Below are positions 15,602-19,991 of a DNA stretch of 19,991 nt, one piece after another (within the stretch, counting starts at the first letter, position 1; each line of letters opens with the position of its first letter). Location: assembly GCA_947463335.1 (NCBI GenBank), contig CANHRF010000004.1:1-19991 (forward strand). The letters run 5' to 3'. The translations under genes were made by a program, and so were the position numbers. The DNA is from Actinomycetota bacterium (lineage in GTDB: Bacteria > Actinomycetota > Actinomycetes > Nanopelagicales > Nanopelagicaceae). The notes below the pieces were generated by a model. That model saw nothing but the letters and a program-made list of their open reading frames with translations. It had not been told where the DNA came from and searched no databases.

Positions 15602-16100
15602 TGTAGCGATCATCATGGGATCAGATTCTGATTGGCCGGTAATGGAAGAAGCTGCGAAAGTTCTTGATTCATTCGGAATCACATATACAGCAGAGGTTTT
15701 ATCGGCTCACCGTATGCCACTTGAAATGGTGGCATTCTCACAAGCTGCTAAGTCACAGGGATTTAAAGTGATAATCGCGGGCGCAGGTGGAGCAGCGCAT
15801 CTACCTGGAATGGTCGCATCTCTCACAACTCTTCCAGTAATTGGAGTTCCGGTCGCGCTAAAGAATCTAGATGGCATGGATTCACTTCTCTCAATAGTTC
15901 AAATGCCTGCCGGAATACCAGTTGCTACGGTAGGTGTTGGCAACGCAAAGAACGCTGGAATTCTGGCGGCTCGAATTCTCGGCATCAGCGATGCTCAAAT
16001 ATCAGAGAAGGTGGCTGATGCGCTGGTTGCAATTAACTCAGAGGCAAAAGAGAAGGGCGCTAATTTAAACGCCCGCCGCAGCCAGAAAACTGGTTTTTAA
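15594..16100 (+). CDS. purE: N5-carboxyaminoimidazole ribonucleotide mutase (PurE)
   Basis: 168 aa. Converts the unstable N5-CAIR from PurK into CAIR, the next intermediate of purine synthesis. The class I PurE motifs are clear: [12 protein letters not shown] near the N terminus, EVLSAHRMP with the catalytic His, [14 protein letters not shown], and [25 protein letters not shown] 15594 is chosen over the TTG one codon earlier because GGAG at 15584-15587 sits six bases before it and the family begins just before V-A-I-I-M-G. It overlaps purK by 8 nt. The gene ends exactly where the opposite-strand ugd gene ends, with no base between the two stop codons; its last codons contain a small hairpin followed by a T run. 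Confidence 0.95.
   Translation: MSDVAIIMGSDSDWPVMEEAAKVLDSFGITYTAEVLSAHRMPLEMVAFSQAAKSQGFKVIIAGAGGAAHLPGMVASLTTLPVIGVPVALKNLDGMDSLLSIVQMPAGIPVATVGVGNAKNAGILAARILGISDAQISEKVADALVAINSEAKEKGANLNARRSQKTGF
16080..16098 (+). terminator. Compact terminator-like hairpin inside the 3' end of purE
   Basis: AGCCAG, an AAAA loop, then CTGGTT and a T run through 16098 can form a six-pair stem (one G-T wobble) with a four-base loop, followed by TTT. It lies in the last codons and start of the stop codon of purE, as needed where genes converge with no spacer. The stem is weak, so Rho-independent termination is plausible but unproven. Confidence 0.35.
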
Positions 16101-17405
16101 CTAATCAGTTCGGCCAAGGGCATGAACACGCCAACCAGCAGCGCGCCACTTTTCACGATCGAGCGCATTTCTTCCGTCAATCAAAAACTTTGATTTTACT
16201 AATTGGCCAATGACGGCGGGATCTAACTCCCGATATTCCTTCCACTCAGTCAAGTGGAGAATTGCATCAGCGCCCTTTACACAATCTGTTACGCGCTCGG
16301 CATAGTCCAAATGCGGGAAACGCTTTCGTGCAGGTTCAATTCCCTTTGGATCGTGCACCACAATGGTGGCACCAGCTGCTTGAAGCTGGGCTGCGATATC
16401 TAGCGCAGGGGAGTCGCGAACATCGTCGCTATCTGGTTTAAAAGTCGCGCCTAAAATTGCAATTTTATATTGGGTTAAATCTTCAGATAGATCTGCGCGA
16501 ACAACATCAATTACACGTTGTCGTGCCCGCAAATTAATGGCATCAATTTCTCTCAAGAATTCGAGAGCCTGATCTGCGCCAAGCTCCTCGGCGCGCGCCA
16601 TAAATGCACGGATATCTTTCGGTAAACAACCGCCACCAAACCCAATGCCGGCCTGTAGAAAACGGCTGCCGATGCGCGGATCGTAACCAATTGCTTTCGC
16701 TAAGACTGTTACATCGCCGCCGGCTGCTTCGCAGACTTCCGCCATTGCATTGATAAATGAAATTTTGGTGGCGAGAAATGAGTTTGCAGCAACCTTGACG
16801 AGCTCTGAAGTTGGCAAGTCAGCACGTATCCAAGGAGTGCCAAGATCAACAATTGGTTGATAGACCTCTTTCAAAATATCTTCAGCGCGATCATTTACAA
16901 CACCGACAACCAAACGATTCGGACGCAAGGTATCTTCAACGGCAAAACCTTCGCGCAGAAATTCTGGGTTCCAGGCTAGATCTGCATGCGGGGCGGATAC
17001 CGCCAAAATTTCGCGTAAAGCTTGGGCAGTTCCAACCGGAACTGTGGATTTTCCGACGACTAGCGCTCCATCCTTTAAAAAGGGCGCGATAGCTGCAATA
17101 GCGGACTTAACAAATGTTAAATCCGCAGCTAAACCATCTTTACTTTGTGGGGTGCCAACGCAGATAAAGTGCACATCGGCATCAGCTGCTGCTGAAAAAT
17201 CAGTAGTGAAGGTAAGTCGGCCGGTCTTGATTTCAGATGCCAAAAGAGAATCTAGGCCTGGCTCGTAAAAGGGTAGCTCTCCTTTAGAGAGTAGATCGAC
17301 TTTGCTCTGGTCTGTATCGATTCCAACAACTTGAAAGCCGAGTGATGACATACAGGCTGCGTGGGTTGCACCCAAATAACCACACCCGATTACTGAGAGT
17401 TTCAT
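16101..17405 (-). CDS. ugd: UDP-glucose 6-dehydrogenase
   Basis: 434 aa. Oxidises UDP-glucose to UDP-glucuronate with two NAD+, supplying acidic sugars for surface polysaccharide. The N-terminal Rossmann motif is VIGCGYLGATHA (residues 5-16); FYEPGLDSLL, ICVGTPQSKDG and GKSTVPVGT are typical of this family. The central domain carries NPEFLREG and LVKVAANSFLATKISFINAMAE. The catalytic Cys260 lies in GIGFGGGCLPKD, and the C-terminal UDP-binding domain includes GATFKPDSDDVRDSPAL. UDP-mannosaminuronate or GDP-mannose dehydrogenases are related, but FYEPGL and FGGGCLPKD favour Ugd. The gene follows the LCP gene by 23 nt, has its own -10-like box, and converges with purE without any intergenic base. 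Envelope genes next door support a polysaccharide role. Confidence 0.9.
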   Translation of the reverse strand: MKLSVIGCGYLGATHAACMSSLGFQVVGIDTDQSKVDLLSKGELPFYEPGLDSLLASEIKTGRLTFTTDFSAAADADVHFICVGTPQSKDGLAADLTFVKSAIAAIAPFLKDGALVVGKSTVPVGTAQALREILAVSAPHADLAWNPEFLREGFAVEDTLRPNRLVVGVVNDRAEDILKEVYQPIVDLGTPWIRADLPTSELVKVAANSFLATKISFINAMAEVCEAAGGDVTVLAKAIGYDPRIGSRFLQAGIGFGGGCLPKDIRAFMARAEELGADQALEFLREIDAINLRARQRVIDVVRADLSEDLTQYKIAILGATFKPDSDDVRDSPALDIAAQLQAAGATIVVHDPKGIEPARKRFPHLDYAERVTDCVKGADAILHLTEWKEYRELDPAVIGQLVKSKFLIDGRNALDREKWRAAGWRVHALGRTD

Positions 17406-17413
17406 AGAGTTAG

Positions 17414-17419
17414 AGTCTA
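17414..17419 (-). promoter_or_regulatory. Possible -10 box for ugd
   Basis: The minus strand reads TAGACT, then 8 nt (CTAACTCT), then ATG 17405, in the 23-nt gap after the LCP gene. There is no Shine-Dalgarno sequence. The spacing would put the start of the transcript at or one or two bases before the ATG. Read-through from the LCP gene is the alternative. Confidence 0.35.
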
Positions 17420-17428
17420 AGGCACGTT

Positions 17429-18541
17429 CTATTTAATCTCGCCGCACGGATTTTCTGCTGCGGTGCGAGTCTTAAATTTATCAATGATTTCAGGCTTAGG
17501 TTTGGTCGTACTGCTCGCAGATGGAGAAGGCGTTACTTCATCAACTAGAGCGGCATCATTGCGGATACGTGTCCATAGCTCTTCACTTAGCGTCTCATCC
17601 CAAATTACGACCGAGCCAATGCCATCAACGCGGCCATTGGCAGTTGCTAGCGGAACGGTGAGAGTGCGCACATTTCCAGATGAAAGGCCGCGCATCTGCT
17701 TAGCTAACTGAAGTAAATCTTCTTTACTCAAATTCTCATCCATTTTTATCGTAGAAATTGCCGCGTTTATAAAGTTAACAACTTTAATTGGGTTTAACAA
17801 GACTCCAGTGCTTGTCGCCTTCTTTAAGACCGAGCTCATAAATTGTTGTTGTCTCTGCATTCTTCCGATATCGCCACGTCCATCAAAGTCGCGCGTGCGA
17901 ACATATTTCAGAGCTTCAATGCCATCAAGTGTATGTGTTCCTGCGCTCAGTTTGAGGTGGCTCTTGGGATCATCAATATCTACCTTGGTGCAAACTTCGA
18001 TTCCGCCCAAGGCGTTAACGATTCCAGCAAACCCTGCAAAACTCACTTCAATATAATGATCAATTTTCAAATTCGTAGCGCCTTCAATGGTCTCAATTAG
18101 TAAAGGTGCGCCACCAAATGAAAACGCGGCATTTAATTTGTTTTGGCGGGCAGGAACCTCTGTTTTTCCATCCCTAGTAAAATGCGCGGGAATAGTTACT
18201 AACGAGTCACGAGGAAATGAAACTAAGAAAGCTTTATCCCTATCTTTACTGATATGAACAAGCAACATAGTGTCAGAACGTCCACCTGCGGCGGTTGCAG
18301 TACTTCCGACCTTTAGCGCCTTTAACTCTGCTTTAGTTAAACCTTCGCGCGTATCAGAACCGACTAAGAGATAGTTGAGTGCTTTTGAGGTTTTTTCAGG
18401 TCGGTCTTCTAAACCTGAGAAAACGCTGATTCGATCGATTCTTCCGCTGAGATGTCCGAGACTGAGCCAAGACACAGACGCGAGAACTACAACACTCAGT
18501 GAGAGTGATGTAATAATTTGTATCCTGCGCGTCGATTTCAC
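17429..18541 (-). CDS. LytR-CpsA-Psr (LCP) family cell-wall glycopolymer transferase
   Basis: 370 aa. LCP enzymes attach lipid-linked glycopolymers (in mycobacteria, arabinogalactan) to peptidoglycan outside the membrane. Residues 1-6 are basic and about 7-29 form one transmembrane segment, leaving the rest extracellular. The LCP domain shows NYLLVGSDTREG, the GRSDTMLLVHI strand with its Asp, FPRDSLVTIP with the pyrophosphate-binding Arg and Asp, the KLNAAFSFGG loop, and DGIEALKYVRTRDFDGRGDIGRMQRQQ, all lipid-phosphate-site signatures. A Ser/Pro/Thr-rich C-terminal stretch (around residues 335-350) precedes a short tail. The start is GTG 18541, six bases after TAGAGT. Its mycobacterial counterpart Rv3267 lies in a similar neighbourhood near purE. 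With ugd and the divergent glycosyltransferase it suggests a local surface-polymer set. Confidence 0.9.
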   Translation of the reverse strand: MKSTRRIQIITSLSLSVVVLASVSWLSLGHLSGRIDRISVFSGLEDRPEKTSKALNYLLVGSDTREGLTKAELKALKVGSTATAAGGRSDTMLLVHISKDRDKAFLVSFPRDSLVTIPAHFTRDGKTEVPARQNKLNAAFSFGGAPLLIETIEGATNLKIDHYIEVSFAGFAGIVNALGGIEVCTKVDIDDPKSHLKLSAGTHTLDGIEALKYVRTRDFDGRGDIGRMQRQQQFMSSVLKKATSTGVLLNPIKVVNFINAAISTIKMDENLSKEDLLQLAKQMRGLSSGNVRTLTVPLATANGRVDGIGSVVIWDETLSEELWTRIRNDAALVDEVTPSPSASSTTKPKPEIIDKFKTRTAAENPCGEIK

Positions 18542-18547
18542 ATGCGC

Positions 18548-18553
18548 ACTCTA
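18548..18553 (-). promoter_or_regulatory. Possible -10 box for the leaderless LCP transcript
   Basis: The minus strand reads TAGAGT, then six bases (GCGCAT), then GTG 18541, with no Shine-Dalgarno. It is the same geometry as at accD5, purK and pmmB. It also forms part of the left arm of the inverted repeat at 18549-18572. Confidence 0.45.
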
Positions 18554-18572
18554 CTTGGACGATAGCGTAGAG
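18549..18572. repeat. Inverted repeat between the divergent LCP and glycosyltransferase genes
   Basis: CTCTAC at 18549-18554 and GTAGAG at 18567-18572 are perfect 6-bp inverted arms with 12 nt between them, in a 36-nt intergenic space. Each arm lies just upstream of one start codon, so both genes are preceded by GTAGAG on their own strand. It could be an operator read by a dimeric regulator, or simply two similar promoter elements facing away from each other. Confidence 0.45.
18563..18568 (+). promoter_or_regulatory. Possible -10 box for the glycosyltransferase
   Basis: TAGCGT, then 9 nt (AGAGGGGTT), then ATG 18578. The spacing is slightly longer than at the other candidate leaderless starts and would give a leader of two to three bases. 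AGGGG is Shine-Dalgarno-like but only two bases from the ATG, too close to work normally. Confidence 0.3.
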
Positions 18573-18577
18573 GGGTT

Positions 18578-19561
18578 ATGACGACATTATTGGGCGAGTT
18601 ATCTGTCTCACCGGCAATTAGCGTCATCTTGCCAGTTCTCAACGAAGAGCCACATCTCGCTGAATCCGTAACTGCGATCCTTGCGCAGGATTACAGCGGA
18701 GCATTTGAAGTAATTCTCGCGCTTGGCCCATCAAAAGATCGCACCAATGAGGTTGCTGAAGATTTGGCTACGCGCGATCATCGAATTAAGTTGGTTTCAA
18801 ATCCAACTGGAAAGACTGCAGCTGGCTTAAACCTAGCAATTGCAGCTTCAAGTAATCCAGTTATCGTTCGCGTTGATGGGCATGCCAAAGTTCCAAATAA
18901 CTATCTCACGCTAGCAATTTCGATATTGCGCGAATCTGGTGCAGTAAATGTTGGTGGAGTAATGGCAGCTGAAGGAGTAACACCATTTGAAATTGCAGTT
19001 TCCCGCGCCATGCGCAGTCCACTTGGAGTTGGCGCTTCCCGTTTTCACACAGGCGGTGAAGCGGGAGAAGTAGATACCGTTTACTTAGGAGCTTTTCGCA
19101 GAGAAGCGGTAATTGCTGTGGGTGGATTTGATGAGAGATATACCCGTGCTCAAGATTGGGAGTTAAACCATCGACTCCGCAAAAATGGCGGGAAAATCTT
19201 CTTTGATCCACGTTTGCAGGTCACCTACCGACCTCGGCCTAATTTGAAGAAATTGGCTAAGCAATATTTTCAATATGGTCGTTGGCGCAGAGTTGTCTCG
19301 CGCAGCCATCCCGGCACTGTGAATTTTCGTTATCTCGCCCCACCCTTTGCGCTAATTGGAACAGTTGCTTCATTCGCGCTGGGATTACTTCTCCACCCTA
19401 TTTTCTATCTGCCAGCAGCGGTGTATGGCGCTTTCATTCTCTTCTCTTCTATATTGATTGCGAAATCAATCCGTGAATTTACTTTGCTGCTCTCTGTGAT
19501 TCCGACCATGCATTTTGCTTGGGGTGCAGGATTCATTACATCGACAAAAGTATTGCGTTAA
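18578..19561 (+). CDS. Membrane-anchored family 2 glycosyltransferase
   Basis: 327 aa. The GT-A domain begins ISVILPVLNEEPHLAESV, a standard family 2 opening. A D-x-D-like RVDGHAKV motif around residue 105 should bind metal and nucleotide-sugar. QDWELNHRLRKNGG supplies the acidic catalytic-base region, and YFQYGRWRR gives the Q-x-x-R-W type motif of processive or polymer-building members. About 60-70 C-terminal residues form two to three hydrophobic segments (from FALIGTVASF onward), so it is held at the membrane with the active site in the cytoplasm. The pattern resembles ExoA-type enzymes, which use lipid-linked acceptors. Donor and acceptor cannot be read from sequence. It is divergent from the LCP gene and two bases upstream of a SpoIID-domain gene, consistent with envelope glycan synthesis. 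Confidence 0.88.
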   Translation: MTTLLGELSVSPAISVILPVLNEEPHLAESVTAILAQDYSGAFEVILALGPSKDRTNEVAEDLATRDHRIKLVSNPTGKTAAGLNLAIAASSNPVIVRVDGHAKVPNNYLTLAISILRESGAVNVGGVMAAEGVTPFEIAVSRAMRSPLGVGASRFHTGGEAGEVDTVYLGAFRREAVIAVGGFDERYTRAQDWELNHRLRKNGGKIFFDPRLQVTYRPRPNLKKLAKQYFQYGRWRRVVSRSHPGTVNFRYLAPPFALIGTVASFALGLLLHPIFYLPAAVYGAFILFSSILIAKSIREFTLLLSVIPTMHFAWGAGFITSTKVLR

Positions 19562-19563
19562 AT

Positions 19564-19991
19564 ATGGCTTCCGCTAAACGTATATCGCTGCTGCTGATAG
19601 CGACCCTGGGCTTAACGCTAATTCCTCTGGCAAATAGCGCTGCCGCGGTGCCCGCTAGCTTCTCTTTCACAGGCAGTGGTTATGGACACGGCGTTGGTAT
19701 GAGTCAGATTGGAGCGAGAGCTAAAGCTATCGGTGGCGAGTCAGCGACTTCAATTCTTACTTATTATTACACCGGAACCAAAGTTGAAACTGCTACAGAT
19801 TCGCAGATTTTACGTATCAACATTGGGAGCTTACTGAAATCTACAAAGATTAGGAGCGATTCGCGCGGGGCGAAGTTAGAACTATATGCAGGCGCTCTTG
19901 GTGAAACCCAAACCTCAAACGCGCTTCTGACTTTACCCAGCAAAACAACGCTAAACATTGATTTAGTAAATAGCGATTTAAATATCTCCAC
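19564..19991 (+). CDS. SpoIID/LytB-domain exported protein (partial, 3' end missing)
   Basis: 142 codons are visible before the window ends. ATG 19564 lies two bases after the glycosyltransferase stop, so translation is probably coupled. Residues 1 to about 29 are a signal peptide: MASAKR, a Leu/Ile-rich core, and an SAAAVPA cleavage region. Residues from about 34 read FTGSGYGHGVGMSQIGARA and then ILTYYYTGT, the G-H-G-x-G-M-S-Q signature and following helix of SpoIID/LytB proteins, which cut or modify peptidoglycan. After this comes LRINIG, the usual opening of the main SpoIID domain. In sporulation SpoIID the GHG signature is at the C-terminal end; here it comes first, an order I recall from actinobacterial relatives. 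The catalytic part lies beyond the window, so activity cannot be judged. Confidence 0.8.
   Translation, partial: MASAKRISLLLIATLGLTLIPLANSAAAVPASFSFTGSGYGHGVGMSQIGARAKAIGGESATSILTYYYTGTKVETATDSQILRINIGSLLKSTKIRSDSRGAKLELYAGALGETQTSNALLTLPSKTTLNIDLVNSDLNIS

Noticed and set aside
1..19991. Mobile element, phage, CRISPR, toxin-antitoxin, RNA gene or large repeat
   Set aside because: No transposase or integrase motifs, no direct-repeat arrays and no tRNA-like cloverleaf were seen; genes are contiguous and of uniform character, with no sign of recent transfer.

Overview
The window looks like chromosomal DNA from a small-genome, moderate-GC actinobacterium, most likely a freshwater acI / Nanopelagicales-type organism. 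The grounds are actinobacterial proteins throughout (an AccE-type epsilon subunit, a biotin carboxylase-BCCP fusion, a PmmB/PGM2-like mutase, an actinobacterial adenosine deaminase), GC content that by eye is far below that of streptomycetes or mycobacteria, and extreme packing, with genes overlapping by 1-32 nt or separated by fewer than about 40 nt. The taxonomic placement is inference. I saw no tRNA, rRNA, CRISPR, insertion sequence, phage or defence gene, and no stretch over 300 bases lacks a gene.

Layout. (1) Bases 1-3888, rightward: the 3' end of trpS, a BMP/PnrA-type substrate-binding protein, cytidine deaminase, thymidine phosphorylase and adenosine deaminase. (2) Bases 3892-13701, leftward, probably one nine-gene operon read from the right: acyl-CoA carboxylase beta, epsilon subunit, Maf, biotin carboxylase/BCCP, purine nucleoside phosphorylase, a PGM2-like phosphopentose/hexose mutase, deoxyribose-phosphate aldolase, a full aldehyde dehydrogenase, and a short aldehyde-dehydrogenase-like protein with no catalytic cysteine. 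(3) Bases 13720-16100, rightward: biotin ligase, purK, purE. (4) Bases 16101-18541, leftward: an LCP (LytR-CpsA-Psr) protein and UDP-glucose dehydrogenase. (5) Bases 18578-19991, rightward: a membrane-anchored family 2 glycosyltransferase and the start of a SpoIID/LytB-domain protein cut by the window edge.

How the genes work together. The first two blocks form a nearly complete nucleoside scavenging route: capture by the BMP protein, deamination by Cdd and Add, phosphorolysis by DeoA and PunA to (deoxy)ribose-1-phosphate, isomerisation by the PGM2-like mutase, cleavage by DeoC to glyceraldehyde-3-phosphate and acetaldehyde, and acetaldehyde oxidation by the ALDH pair. The carboxylase genes sit in the same transcription unit. 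Their biotin ligase is divergent from them, and only 18 bp separate the two start codons. PurK/PurE belong to de novo purine synthesis. The last two blocks are cell-envelope genes.

The most notable signals are: a symmetric, apparently bidirectional leaderless promoter between the carboxylase operon and birA; a TANNNT -10 box 6-9 nt upstream of seven start codons; a tandem ALDH pair that resembles a split ALDH16; and an Ile at the carboxylase position that sets acyl-CoA specificity in the Streptomyces enzymes. The core gene content is recognisable actinobacterial housekeeping, and I found no wholly unknown system.
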